Shown piece by piece: positions 22,754 through 34,860 of a stretch of DNA of 64,000 bases. The notes beneath the pieces were generated by a model. That model was not told where the DNA came from. It did not search any database and worked only from the letters and a program-made list of their open reading frames with translations. Position 1 is the stretch's first letter. Each line of letters begins with the position of its first letter. This stretch comes from Rhipicephalus microplus. Its lineage: Eukaryota > Arthropoda > Arachnida > Ixodida > Ixodidae. The position numbers and the translations under genes were made by a program. The DNA is taken from positions 75,322,000-75,385,999 of the forward strand of contig NC_134700.1 in the NCBI RefSeq assembly GCF_043290135.1, given 5' to 3'.

Positions 22754-24041
22754 GACATGAATAACCAACAAGCCCGCCATGCAGCTTTACATGGGGTATT
22801 TTGGTCAACCTCACAAAAGCCTTTGACGTGCTTGATCATGACACATTACTAACAAAGCTAGATCACTACGGAATAAGCGGCACAGTGCCAACGCTTTTTT
22901 CGAACTGTATGAATAATAGAGAGCAATATGTGTATGTGAACGATGTGTCGTCATGTCGGTGTATAACTAATAGAGGTGTTCCACAAGGTTCAATTCTAGG
23001 GCCATTCTTGTTCTTAGCTTATAATAATGATCCGCCATTCATAACATCGGAAGATTGTATCCTTCACGCAGATGACACTTACATATTTATAACAGCAAAA
23101 AACGAAAATATCCTATACCATAAAGCAACAACAGCCTTACAAAAATTATCATCTTGACTACATGCAAAAAAACTACTCGCCAACAGGTCTAACACTAATT
23201 ACATTATCTGTGCCCCCCAAAACACCCACCTTACATTAAGTAATCAGCTTGAAGTGAATAACACAGTACTAAAAAGGGTTTGTAATACGAAATTTGTCGG
23301 TGTATACTTGGATGCACAACTTTCATGGCACACACACGTACATGAGACAACACTGAAGATATACAGAAAAATACCTATTCTTTACAGGCCACGCTACATT
23401 TTCTCAATAAAGACAATGTTAACATTATATAATTCTTTCATACATTCACACATCACATACGCCATAGCAATTTATGGATTGACCTACCTGAGAACACTGA
23501 AACCCCCCAAAGTAGCACAGAACACGACTGTGCATGTCCTTCTCTCCATGCCGAAAACACTCAGCTTCCTATGCTTATAGTCTACTATACATGCAACCCA
23601 TCACAGTTTGTGTCAATTACTGTGTTTTACTACTTGTCTACAAACTTTCGCTTAACGCCGTTCAATGCCGGTCTATAGCATTAACATATCAAACGCCCAC
23701 ATATTCCTTACGTTCTACTTTAAGTAAACCGTTACGCATACCTCACATAAGGACTAACTAGGGATCACAGTCATTTTCTTATATTGCATCAAAACTATGG
23801 AACACTTTACCTTGTACAATCGCAGCATCCACATCATTTAATTTGTATGAACACTGTGTTCGCGATCTCCTGAAAAACTCACAACAGTAATACATAATTA
23901 AGAATATTATTCCAATTTTTTTTGTAGTTATATGTATTTTGTATTGCTATGTATCAATTATATGTATTAATTGTACTTTGTTGCACTTGTATGTACTTAC
24001 CATCTGTTGGTAGCTCAGCAGTGCCTACTACTGTTAAAACA

Positions 24042-24044
24042 CAG
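24042..24044 (+). repeat. CAG target duplication, left copy
   Basis: CAG precedes the left TIR and is repeated after the right TIR at 27718-27720. Removing the element and one CAG joins two parts of the retrotransposon 3' UTR. Confidence 0.7.
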
Positions 24045-24060
24045 GGGCCGGATTCACAAA
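24045..24060 (+). repeat. Left TIR
   Basis: GGGCCGGATTCACAAA, inverted partner at 27702-27717. Confidence 0.85.
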
Positions 24061-24306
24061 ACTCACTTACGAAAACATTTTTCCGCAAGAGAAATTTTGT
24101 TGCGTAAGTCGATTCACGAAACGAAAAAACGTCGTAAGAGGCCATCGTTGTCACATCGGCCGCTGCAAATAAAGTGCGCTGTGACTGCCCGGGAACATGT
24201 CAGCGATGGTGATGCAGTTGCTATATTTGCTTACGTCACCGAAAAGTGCTCGTAAGTGGATTCACGAAGCGAAATTGTGCGTAAAAACAGCATGGTTGAG
24301 AGAAAA

Positions 24307-24336
24307 TCCTAAGAGTGGTCCGGACCACTCTTAGGA
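24307..24336. repeat. Perfect 30-bp palindrome
   Basis: The half-site TCCTAAGAGTGGTCC is followed without spacer by its exact reverse complement. It lies 262 bp inside the left end of the TIR element. Confidence 0.97.
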
Positions 24337-26701
24337 ACAATGTGGCTACTTAGAACCTGCTGCTGCGGTGGTATGCTTTGGTGCCCTGGCTGGTTTTGAG
24401 TTAATTCACGCCCATTAAGGGCTGCCTGATGACTGCTGGTGCGTTTTTATTTCTTTCGGCGCTTTGAGCTTCGCGTGTTGTTTCCCTTGTACGCAGTGGA
24501 TGGTGTTGACAACCACCATCGTCCAATAAGTTTGAAGTCGCAGTAATTGAAGAATTCTATTGGGCGTCAATGGCATAAGACTACGCATGTAAATATTTGT
24601 GGTTGGATGAAAACCAATGTGATACGTCAATGGTCAGTGCATTCGAACGCGGCATGGCATAGGATCAACCTTATTTGTTATGTTGTTGTGTTGCGCCCCA
24701 TCTCATCCAATTAAATGTGCGACTCGAGATCCTTGCCTCATTGGTGGAAATTATCACCAAAGAGGTTAATGGGAGCACATTCTTTGCACGCTATTGGAAA
24801 TAAAAATGACAGGAAGTTTTCAGTGAGTGGTTCATGAAGTTTGTGCTCTAGTGTACTTTCATTGGCTCTAACTGTCCAGTGATTGCGATCTCTGAAATAC
24901 AGCTGTCGATACACTTTGGGATGATCTGGAACAAAGCGTACTTTGTAAACCAAAGCGTATTAGGGGTGCGCGTGATTACGCATGGAACTACAAACAAATC
25001 ATGCATCTTCACCTTCACTGTTCAGACACCGATATGGACCGTGATAATATGGCAAGCAATCGGAATGAAATGACCCTAGTAACTTTGTATGACACCGAAA
25101 ATATGCAAACCCTCACGATTCTGGAGCAAACCTTGGCTGAATTCATCCCTGCGTCAATTACCAGCCATTTAACTTGGCGCACGAACATCATTCAAAGGTA
25201 GAGCGAGCCACTGACATGTATTTTGTGCGAAGCAGCGACCACTTGACCTGAGAATAATAGCGTTGCGAAGGTGAATCCCCTGTCGCATGCTCTGATCGAA
25301 GCAGACGACAAACGGGAGCAGACGACGGCTTGGCCGACAGGCACAGCTTGTGATTGGTTGTGAAGCAATACCCTCTACATCAGCTCACTCCGTGATGTTG
25401 CCAAAACACTTCTTTCATCTGGAACGCCTGTCCTGTTCCTCATATCACCCCCCTCGCACATAAGAGAAAATTTTTTCACGCCGTGAAAATAGTGCAAGTA
25501 CTTTCTAAGAGCTCTCATAAGTGCTGCGCAGTTGTCGAAAACAACATGGCGTCGTAAACAGCATATCGGTCGGTGCGACTTTCAGCAAACGCTTCTCGCA
25601 CTAGTTACTTCAGCGTTTGACCGGATGTGTTGTGATTACAATAGCTCTTTCGGTGCGTGTAAGCAGTGCGGAAAGCTGTGGCAGTGCAATGGTGTACGGT
25701 GAAGCGCAGCGAAGCCTGTGCGTCGGTGTGGTTATCAAGCGGGGATCGGCGTCGATGTATCGACGGCAACTAGCACCCGAGAAGCCTGCAATGTGCGTTT
25801 GTGTGCCGGTAACAGTTCGTTCGCTTGACTTTCCAGTCTCTCAGTTGGGTGATGTGCGCCATTTCGGATTGACAGCATTTTGACACGTTACTTGAGTGAC
25901 CCCAAGTACGTACGGAAACGTGTGAACTACGCGCTCGGTTCTTGCTTCGCCACTAGTTAGCCCGTACGCTTCTATTTACTTGAGAGCAATGTACTGTTCG
26001 GGAGTGAATCGATGTTCGTTGTGAACAGTGGTGCTGTATTGACGTTCTAAGACTTGTGAACAAGCTGTGCTCGTGTGACCGAAAATTGAAAGACAGCGTT
26101 GATAACTGTTTTGCCATGCGAAGTTGTGGTGGGGCAGCTTGGCGCTTTTGTTTGTTAAGTCGTCACTAATACGTATTTTGTCAAAAATAGAAAAAAATAG
26201 AATGCGTTTGCCCAAGGTTACTAGAAGATAGAAACCGCCACGTGTGACTGTATAATCGTGCGCTATTTATTGTTGTACATTACTGTCATGACGTTGGGAT
26301 AGCCGGCTCTAACGTAGGCTACCTTCTCATAGTTTGCCAAATATAAATAGGAAAATAAAAATATATATTGGCCTGTGACAACGCTAATCAACTATTATGA
26401 GTTCACTGTCACTAGTGTCACTTTCACTAGATGAATGTTCAGTTTGCTTCCATTATCGCTATTTAGGAAAATTTTGGCTCATTAACTCAACTCTCCTAAT
26501 TAGCATTGATTCTCACATCTAAGGACAGTCACACTTCATCTCGCTTTCTGAGTGGCTGTCACTCCCATATAACGCGTACTCCACTTTTTTATGCTCTCCG
26601 AGCATCTGACGCTGCTTTGCGGAGACTTTCCCTGACGTCTGCTGGGCCAGAAAATTGTCTTTATCTATCAATTTCAAGCTTTCGTGAAGCCGAAACGAGA
26701 G

Positions 26702-26722
26702 TCTCTCTCTCTCTCTCTCTCT
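26702..26722. repeat. (CT)n microsatellite
   Basis: About ten CT units inside the TIR element. Confidence 0.95.
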
Positions 26723-27701
26723 TCATTCTTTTCGCACGTGTGATAACGTCTCTCGACCTCAAGACTCGTATACACGTCCCTTGCTTTGTTTGCGCACTCA
26801 AACAACGCTGGACGGAATATTTGCACCGTGTTTTGTGAAAAACATTAGCACTGAGACACCTCCCGACGAGTCTCCCTCATTTTACGTAGACATATACCTA
26901 AGCGTAAGCGTATGCACGTTCTCGCATTTCGGCTTTATAAAAATGCTGCGGTGCATGGAACCAGCGAAATTGCGCTCACAATTTCATTTGATTACTGCTG
27001 TTATCTATTTCCGCACAATTCGTCTGCAGGCACCAAAGTCGCTCATGTGTCTTGTAATAAGAATATTGTAACAAAGGCTACCTTTGACTATAGATACAAA
27101 ACACCCTTACGTTCACCACTATACCGTGCTAGATTGCACCGAATTAGTAAAGTAGCAGCGCAGCTTCAATGAATTGTAAGGTAACTGGTCACGTTAAACA
27201 GGGGAAGACATTCGAGGCACATTTTCAAACATTGCATGCATCGATTTATGTGTGGTTTCATTTATGTGTTGCACCTGGAGTGTTGTTTACTTGTACTTGG
27301 CGAGATAGTGCATGGATTGCTCGGTGGATTACGGCCATCGAACAATTATTTTTTTAGCTACAGTCGTTGATTAAAGGCGAGTGCTTGGCTTTGCACAGCC
27401 CACCAAAACGTCTATTACAACGTACGCGGCATCCCGTAAGCGCTGTAGCAGACGCTCGCGGAACTGAAACTTATATGCAGCAAATCATTGGCTATCATCG
27501 TATACTCTCGATGCTAGACGCTTTGCGTGCTACCTTGATATTATCGGCACACACTTCTTTCTTTTCTTGTCGTTTCATCGGCTATCGTGTGTCCTCCTTG
27601 CCCTCTTAAGTGCCGAATAGGTTAAATTCATACCCGCGCTATAGTAATCCCTCAAGATAAGAGAATTTTTGGCTAAGAAATTGCGTAGCCAAAGAGAAAG
27701 C

Positions 27702-27717
27702 TTTGTGAATTCGGCCC
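27702..27717 (-). repeat. Right TIR
   Basis: Reverse complement reads GGGCCGAATTCACAAA, one mismatch to the left TIR. Confidence 0.85.
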
Positions 27718-27823
27718 CAGATCCCTGCAACTGCCTTTACTGGGCTCTGGGGTCCTACCTGTGTAATAATAACCAGCCATTATATGTATGATACACAATA
27801 AAACTGATTGATTGATTGATTGA

Positions 27824-28125
27824 GTAATGATGGACGGATGGTAGGCAGATGGTGGATGGTGGGAGAGGTGGACAGATAGTGGGTACAATGAGACAGATGG
27901 TGGACGGTGGGAATGGTGGACAGATGGTGGGCACAATGACACCCACCATCTTGGTGGGTGATGGTAATGGGTAATGATGGACAGATGGTGGATGGTGGGA
28001 GTGATGGTCAGATGGTGGACGAATGTGGACAGATGGCGGACTATGACAGTGGTGGGCAGATGTTGGGCGGTGGACGGACGGTGGACAGACGGAGGACGAT
28101 GAGAGTGGTGGGCAGATGACGGGTG
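27824..28125. repeat. Imperfect GGTGGACAGATGGTGG-type minisatellite
   Basis: About 300 bp of variable units built from GATGGTGGA, GGTGGACAGAT and GGTGGGA. It starts directly after the TGAT tail of the retrotransposon, so it may have grown from that tail. A His/Pro/Ser-rich open frame on the minus strand is a product of the repeat. Confidence 0.85.
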
Positions 28126-29154
28126 GACGACCCTGGGTGTATGCCAGGGAAGGGCTGGTAAATGATGAAGAGTGTTGGAGGCCATATTCATGAAATAATT
28201 AAAAAGACATTGCACTTCACATCTTGATTACCTCCTACTACTGATGGTAAGGTTTCTTGTCTGTGTATATAAGTGGCCAAGCGTGCAGCCACTTGGTGGT
28301 GCAGCACAAAACCAATGAAGTTTTTTGCAAAAAAAGACTTGTGTTTCTTTTTCCCTCTTGCTGTGGTGCCTATTTTTATGCCCCACTGGCTTGCTTCATA
28401 AAGTAACTGCTTTGGGGCTTGCAGATGAAACAAAGTTTTCTTGAAGCAGCACAGCTGGCCCCATGTGGTGTGTTTGAGGTACATTTCCAGGTGTTATATA
28501 AGAAAACGAATAAAATCAAATGAACTGATTTTGCTGAAATATGGAGCCATAGGATAAATTAAACCAGCCACAATCAGTTCAACGAACGCTTAATGTATCC
28601 CTGACATAAAAATTGAACCCTGAAACATCTTTGAATGATTTTCAGTTCCAGAAGTTAGCCAATATTTTTTATCTTGCTTGCAAAGTAAGCAAAAGTGCTC
28701 ATATAAGTTTGTGACGTAAGAACGTGTTCGGGTACACCGAGCATTGCAGGAGCCATGCAAAATTTGACAATGGAGCACACAAAAAAGCACTGTTCTTCCT
28801 AGCTGCAATAAAGCGTGGAAGTTTCACAAGCTCAAATTTTTACACAGGGTCACTGCATTACATTACTCTTTTTTGCTGTTTTTACCTCCACGAAGTTCTT
28901 GTAGACTTCCTGCTTTGCCTAGAAGTTGTACAAAACTGCATCTATTGCCACAAAGCCAACGCTTTTATGCGCTTGAAGAACCAGAAATTATCGCACATAC
29001 AACATAAAATTACACATAAAATTACACATAAAATTACACATAAAATTACACACATTAAACATGAAGCTGCCATAAAATTCTGTGACATAAAATGGCTGGT
29101 GTTTCCTGGTTATCAAACTTTTATGCCCTTTTTTATGAAGCGGACCGTAACGCT
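28126..29154. other. Stretch without recognised genes
   Basis: Contains only the 12-bp repeat at 29002-29049. No coding motif seen. Confidence 0.5.
29002..29049 (+). repeat. Four tandem copies of ACATAAAATTAC
   Basis: Exact 12-bp units at 29002, 29014, 29026 and 29038. Confidence 0.97.
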
Positions 29155-30519
29155 GAGATAGAAGTAGATGAAAGAGACCAGTACGAAACAGCTTTCGTGA
29201 CACCTGATGGCCTTCTTGAATTTAGGGTACTTCCATTGGGCTTGTGCTCAGCACCGGAAACGTTTCAGCGGCTAATGGACACCGTACTATCAGGCCTCAA
29301 GTGACAGACGTGGTTTGTGTATTAACATGACGTCATCAAATTTTCCGCCATATTCGAAGAACTAGTCGGGTGACTGAACTCAATATTTCAATCTATATGT
29401 TCAGCCGGACTAACACTTAAGCCGGAAAAATGCCACTTCGGCTTCGAAGAGCTTCTGTTACTGGGGAATCTTGTCAGTAGTAAATGTGTGCGGCTTGACC
29501 CTGAAGAAATAGCTGCCGTTACGAATTTTCCTGCGCCAATTGACAAAAAGGCGGTGAGACGGTTTTAGGACAGTGTGCTTACTACCGACGCCATTGATCC
29601 GCCTTACCAGAGTAGACGTCGCATTCGTATAGAATGAAGAACCGCAAGCATCATTCGACGAGCTGCGGCAACACCTTAAGAAGCCACCAGTCCTCGCACA
29701 CTTTGACGATGACGCCCCAACAACAGTGCACACCAACGCTAGCAATGCCGGCTTAGGAGCTGTACTCGTGCAGTAGCAGGATGGCGCCGAACGAGTAATT
29801 GCTTACGCGAGCAGAACTCTTTCACGTGAAGAAGAAAATTATTCCACCACGGAAAAAGAGTGCCTTGCGCTGGTGTGGATGGTTATAAAATTCCGCCCAT
29901 ATCTGTATGGTCGTCCTTATAATGTTGTCAGCGAACATCACTCCCTCTGCTGGCTGACGAATTTAAATGACCCTTTAGGACGGTTGGTGCGCTGGAGCCT
30001 GAAGCTTCAAGAATTTGACATGACGGTAGTCTAGAGATTGGGGAAGCGATTTTCAGACACTGACTGCATTTCTCGTGCCCCATACGAACCTGCGACGGCA
30101 GGAGATGACGATACAGACTTTTTCGGAGTTGTAAACACAGCAACTGTCACACAGCTGCAGCGAGGGGACCCCGAACTAGAACCCAAATTGCGTTTTTAGA
30201 AGGTCGCACATCAGCTGTACCTAGACTGTTCACGAGAGGGCTTTCGTCATTTTGCTTGCGCAACGACGTCTTTTATAAGATGAACTTTACGCCACACGGA
30301 AACGACTACTTACTCGTCGTCCCAACACCTCTAAGGAGCGAAGTATTACAGGAATGCCGCGATGAAGCAACATGCGGCCACTTGGGTTGCACGCGTACGT
30401 TGTGTAGAGTGAGGCAGAAATACTACTGGCCAAGACTGACGGCGACCAATCAAAACTATATTCGGACGTGCCTTGATTGTCAGTGCAGAAAAGTTCCACC
30501 CGTCAAACCAGTAGGCGTC
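29155..30519 (+). pseudogene. Gypsy-like reverse transcriptase, RNase H and integrase zinc domain (broken)
   Basis: Reverse transcriptase begins abruptly at IEVDERDQYETAFVTPDG and reads LPLGLCSAPETFQRLM, then breaks at the catalytic YxDD region, where an Asp is replaced (YWHD-like with an in-frame stop). RNase H pieces are scattered over frames around 29700-30070. The last 264 bases are open again and carry the H2C2 domain HLGCTRTLCRVRQKYYWPR with CLDCQCRK. The sequence then stops at the CR1-like tail. Confidence 0.85.
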
Positions 30520-30754
30520 TTGAATTGAATTGAATTGAAATTTATTCCGCAACAACAAAATACATGTTACGAGGAGGGCAGGTAAAAGCTGTGAGAACAG
30601 CTTGAGAAGCCCTGACCCCCTAGTACACAGGGTAGCACAGAAAGACGTGCGGCTAAGGACAACCAAAATAAAAGTGTTTCACAATGTGCACTAAAAAAAG
30701 AAACAATGAAAGATTACAATGAAAGATCACCGAGGTAGTCGCTAGATCACATTA

Positions 30755-33598
30755 TTATATAAACACTAATCGCAATTTTTTTGGTGATATGCTAGATATA
30801 TCAATGTTATGTTCCCTAATTATGCGGTTTAGAAGTGTAGGCAGTTGAAACTTTAACATTTGATTTCCGTATTTCGTTCTACATTTTGATATGTGCCACA
30901 CTTCAGGTTGACGTACATTATAAGCAGGAAAATTTTTCTCTAACCTGGCTATTCTAGCAATCGTATCATTATTTTTCAATAAACCGAACTTATATAAACG
31001 GCTTAGTTTATAATCATATATTGATGCAACCTGAATGATGTAGTGTTTTTTAAACAATTCTGCTGTGTGGCTGCGATGTGGTAATTTAGAGGCAAGACGC
31101 AAAGCTTTCTTTTGCAAGATGGTAAGTTTGCAAACGTTTACAGTTGTCGTTGTGGACCATACAAGAAAGGCATAATTCAATAATGAAGAAAACAACGAGT
31201 TATATATGAGCATGTTTACAGAAACAGGAAAATAGTAGCAATGACGGCGCATGACGCCGATTATACGAGATAGTTTAGTAATAATATGGTTCACGTGATC
31301 ATCCCATGTCATGTTTTGTGAAAAATACACGCCTAATGATTTAAAACTTTTGACGACTTCAATTTCTAAATTATTTAACGAAATGATGGGAAACTGAACT
31401 TGTGTGTGGCGGGGGTGAAATAAAACAGCTTTTGTTTTTTTTATGTTTAGTTTTAGAGAGTTTTCTTGGGCCCATGTGTTAATTTTAGACAGTGCGTTAT
31501 TCGCTCGGCTACCTAGATCGCTGCTACATCTGCTTGAAAAAAACAAACTTGTGTCGTCAGCATATATAATGTAATGGGCAGATTCATCAATACGAACTAT
31601 CTCATTAACGTAAAGTATAAAGAGAAACGGTCCCAAAATGCTTCCCTGCGGGACGCCTGTTTTAATGGATTTTGTTGCGGAATGTTTGCCTTGAATTACG
31701 ACGAATTGAGTTCAGTGTTGCAAGTATGAAGTGATTAATTTGTGTGCAACGCCTCTTATACCGTAATGGTCCAACTTTTGTAGGAGAATTTTATGATTAA
31801 TGAGGTCAAAGGCTTTTGAGAAATCAAGAAAAAGACCGAGTACCATATTTCGGGATTCAAAATTCTCTAGAATGTATTCTTTTTGTGCCAGTAGCGCGAG
31901 CTCAGTAGATTTATTTTTCCGGAAGCCATACTGCGCTGAAGTAATCAAGTTGAACTTGTCAGTAAAAGAGTTCAAACGTTTCAAAATTATTTTTTCCAGA
32001 CCCTTAGAGAATACAGGTAGAATCGATATAGGGCGGTAGTTGGACATGTCATTTCTGGGACCCTTTTTATAGATAACTGTCACTTTTGCTATCTGCATGT
32101 TACGCGGGAAATGTCCTGTGGACAAACATATGTTAAAAATGTAGGCAAGACAGGGTGCTAGTATGTCAATAACATACTTAACAGGTTTCATCTGAATATT
32201 GTCCGCGTCAGTAGCTTTGCTATTACTGAGTGTCAAAAATGTCGCTACTAATTCACTCTCTGAAATTGGCTCAAGAAATATTGTTTGGTTATTTCGAATA
32301 TTCATATATTTTAAAGAAGTACTACTGGTTGTAGGGCCGCCAACTGACAAAAAGAAGTCGTTAAATGCATCAGCTAAATCAGGCCCTTGAATTTCTGTAC
32401 CATCTTTCACAATTTTGGTTAATTCCTCCGGTGGATTATTAAGCGTACTGTTAATTGCCTTCCAAACGTTTTCTGTACGCCCTTGCGTTGAGTTAAACAG
32501 GTTCGAATAATATAGTTTCTTTTCATCACGAAGGCGTTTTGTGACAAAGTTTCGGTGCTTTTTAAATGCTTTGAGGGCTTCAGGGGACTTACTCACAATA
32601 AATGCCTTGAACAATTGGTCCCGCTTTCTTATAAGCTTAAGGCATTCTTTATTTACCCAAGGTTTCCGACTTTTTTTAAATGTTTTAAATGACTTTAGAG
32701 GAAAACATTGAAGGTATATTTCGGTGAGCTTGTTCATAAACAAATCGTATGCCAAATTGGCGGCACTCGCTGCGAACACATTGCTCCAGTCGGTTCTGCC
32801 TAAGCGCTCTCTAAAGAGGGTTAGTGTTTCAGGATTTATAAGTCTATAGGAAAATTCTGCACGCACTTGTTTGGGTACGTTATTGAGTTGGTTAACAAAC
32901 ATAAATATAGGCATGTGGTCACTAATATTGTGAATCAAAGTGCCAGCCGTAACAAGGGAAGTATCAAAGTTTGTTATAAAAAGATCTAAGAGTGTTGATG
33001 ACTGTGAAGTGATTCGCGTAGGAGCCGTTATAACATTTTGACAATAATGCGAGCTTAACATTGATTCAAGTTCTAATTTAACACTGCTCTCAGCTAACAT
33101 GTTGATGTTGAGGTCACCACCTAAAATCAAGGCATATTTTTTTTCACTCACAAATTCTAACAGTGAGTCTAAAAAAGAAAAAAACAAACGGACATTATTT
33201 GATGGAGGGCGGTAACATACACAAAACACTGATGTACCACATCTAACAGTGAGTATTTCATATAGAGGAGAAATGCAGGAGAATTCAGACATCAATTCAC
33301 AGTCTATTTTACTTGAGATTAGCATAGCTACGCCACCACCCCTTTTGCCTGTGCGGTTCATGTAGTATGATTTATAAGTTGGAAACGTAAATACATCATC
33401 TTCCGAAGCAAACCACGTTTCCGAAAACATCACAACGTCAAAATTTACTTGTGCTTCACTAAAAAAATATTCGAGCTCATCCTGTTTATTCCTTCCCGAT
33501 CTAAGGTTGAAATGAACGCAACTGAGGCTTTTTTCACAACAAGTGTCATACAAGTTTTTAAGATTAATAAGGTCTATAGGTGTGGTTAAGGGAAACAT
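30755..33598 (-). pseudogene. CR1-like ORF2: endonuclease and reverse transcriptase with a single internal stop
   Basis: ATG at 33598. The endonuclease occupies about residues 25-245: [56 protein letters not shown] and NISDHMPIF. The reverse transcriptase follows with [46 protein letters not shown] and the YADD box at about 31553-31564, then LGVYFSQNMTWDDHV and a C-terminus ending VRLVFI-like. One in-frame TGA at 31709-31711 (a CGA-to-TGA-type change is likely) lies between motifs A and B; both flanks stay in the same frame. Total about 948 codons. It would nick target DNA and prime reverse transcription. Confidence 0.92.
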
Positions 33599-33656
33599 GT
33601 TAAGACGAGTATCAAAAGAATATCAGGAAGTAACAATGCAATGCAGGGTAACAGTA

Positions 33657-34562
33657 TCACAGCTTATCAAGGTCACCCAAACGACGAATGACAACCGCGC
33701 TATCACCCTCTCTTTTCCTAACGAGAATCTTGCCGTTGCAGTGCCATGAAAAACGATAGCCATTGTTCTGTGCCCAGTCTTTTGCGTTGCGCAGCAGCTC
33801 TCTGTTTTGCTGGGTCATGTTTTCAGTGATCGAAACATTCGAAGCATCTCTTAGGGCTTTCCGCCTTCCTAGCCACTTATCACGAATTGATTGCTGGGCA
33901 AATCGAACTATAATTCCGGGTGTTTTGTTTGGCTTTGCCGGAAGTCTGTGGATAGCGGCGATGTCATTCCCAGTCAGCTCTGGCAGGTTAGCAATCTTGG
34001 CCACATCATTCAACTTACACAGCAAATTCTCGTCTGGCGTAACCCGGATGCCGTGAACTTCTATGTTTAGTCTCCGACTACGAAACTCGAGATCATTCAC
34101 CGTAGCTTTCAGTTGTTGAATATCACTTGAGGTGCAGTCCGCCTCTAATTTCCCAACGCGTCTGTTTAAGCTACTAATGTCCTTTTCCTGCTTAGCTTGA
34201 CAGTTCAAGATGTCATCGTACTTTTGTGACAACAGCTGGATTGAGACCTTAATCTCACCAACCTGAGCCGGCAGCCCTGCTAAAGCATCAAGCCTCCTAG
34301 TTATATCTGCCAGGCAAATGGTTAACTCAGAGTCCATGCTAGTTTTCTCCCCACTTTTCGCTTTAGATGAACGGCAAGCAGCACATCGCCATGCCCTGCG
34401 ACCGCTCTCTCCTTTAGTCTTAAATGTCGTCTCCGACCAGCCAGAACAACTGCCAACATGGTAAGAGGACTCACATTCGTTGCACTTCAGGACACGCCCA
34501 TCACAGGGGAGGGGCTCATCACAAGACTGGCACGTGCTTGTCATGGTACGTTGTCCAGGCAT
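33657..34562 (-). CDS. CR1-like ORF1 protein with PHD finger and coiled coil
   Basis: Open frame of 301 codons from ATG at 34562. Residues about 10-62 form a C4HC3 PHD-type zinc finger: CQSC, CNEC, HVGSC, CAAC. A second ATG seven codons in precedes it closely. Residues about 75-150 are predicted coiled coil from the heptad pattern (LTICLADITRRLDAL). Then comes an RRM-like core (RRLNIEVHGIRV; AAIHRLPAKPNKTPG; VRFAQQSIRDKWLGRRKAL) like L1-type ORF1 proteins. PHD-containing ORF1 proteins are known in CR1 elements. It likely binds element RNA; the PHD may contact chromatin (inference). ORF2 begins 58 bp later in another frame. Confidence 0.9.
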   Translation of the reverse strand: MPGQRTMTSTCQSCDEPLPCDGRVLKCNECESSYHVGSCSGWSETTFKTKGESGRRAWRCAACRSSKAKSGEKTSMDSELTICLADITRRLDALAGLPAQVGEIKVSIQLLSQKYDDILNCQAKQEKDISSLNRRVGKLEADCTSSDIQQLKATVNDLEFRSRRLNIEVHGIRVTPDENLLCKLNDVAKIANLPELTGNDIAAIHRLPAKPNKTPGIIVRFAQQSIRDKWLGRRKALRDASNVSITENMTQQNRELLRNAKDWAQNNGYRFSWHCNGKILVRKREGDSAVVIRRLGDLDKL

Positions 34563-34826
34563 TCACAGTAGCACTCAGTTCGCACTCAATTCGGGAGCAT
34601 TCAATTAGGAAAAAGGCACATTATGCACAGAGAAACTCAGCAAAGCACTGAAACACGGTGGCAACGGCGGTAGCGGTAAGGCGGTATTGAGAAATAAGCG
34701 AATTTACCAACCTGGGTAAGCAAAAAGAGCTGATTAGGCGAACGTCCTTTCACCGCCGCCGCCGCCACCCGTGTGTCCAGGTGCGATGTCGACGCCGGAA
34801 ACACGTAAACACTTCCGCAGGCTCAG

Positions 34827-34860
34827 TGACGTCAAGATGTGATTCCGTAGCCACGGCAAC
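34827..34860. promoter_or_regulatory. CRE-like site plus X-box-like site, unit 1
   Basis: TGACGTCA at 34827-34834 is the full palindromic CRE consensus. GTAGCCACGGCAAC at 34847-34860 fits the RFX X-box form GTNRCC-N2-RGYAAC. Binding is untested. Confidence 0.5.

Larger units (their letters stand above)
21430..23890 (+). pseudogene. CR1/L2-like ORF2 remnant (endonuclease end, reverse transcriptase)
   Basis: Fragments in order: endonuclease end (DHLPVFAISN), pre-RT (21707-22065, with AFNDHFANVG), RT start (22407 on, with ANYCPIALLAALAKVVER), motif A NLTKAFDVLDHD at about 22801, motif B RGVPQGSILGPF, motif C as LHADDTYIF at about 23064, then CNTKFVGVYLDAQLSWHTHV and the C-terminal region. Each fragment is in a different frame or ends in a stop. 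No activity can be expected. Confidence 0.85.
24045..27717. mobile_element. 3.67-kb DNA transposon with 16-bp TIRs, no transposase recognised
   Basis: Bounded by GGGCCGGATTCACAAA on the left and the inverted GGGCCGAATTCACAAA on the right (15 of 16 match), flanked by CAG on both sides. It sits inside the 3' UTR of a CR1/L2-like element. The GGGCC...ATTCACAAA end and a 3-bp duplication fit PIF/Harbinger-like elements in my knowledge, but this is inference. No transposase or Myb-like protein could be read inside; open frames such as 25617-25883 carry no recognisable domain. It is probably non-autonomous or internally replaced. Confidence 0.75.
21000..27823 (+). mobile_element. CR1/L2-like non-LTR retrotransposon, split by two younger elements
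   Basis: Plus-strand element recognisable from the end of its endonuclease (ITDHLPVFAISN at about 21440) to its 3' UTR. The UTR stops at 24041 and resumes at 27721 after a TIR element, then ends in a TGAT-type tail at about 27803-27823. An inserted foldback element (22644-22753), a 110-bp internal duplication and many stops show long decay. The 5' limit is uncertain because the endonuclease is badly worn before 21430. Confidence 0.8.

Noticed and set aside
25617..25883. 88-codon frame within the TIR element as a transposase piece
   Set aside because: No DDE, Myb or other motif can be read; composition looks non-coding.
27673..28215. 180-codon His/Pro/Ser-rich minus-strand frame
   Set aside because: It is a translation of the GGTGGACAGATGG minisatellite and its flanks.
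29002..29049. Regular short repeats, CRISPR-like at first sight
   Set aside because: Contiguous 12-bp units without spacers, in a eukaryotic context.
31709..31711. Programmed readthrough in the CR1-like ORF2
   Set aside because: The TGA lies inside the RT palm between motifs A and B, not at a domain border, and fits a simple C-to-T change.
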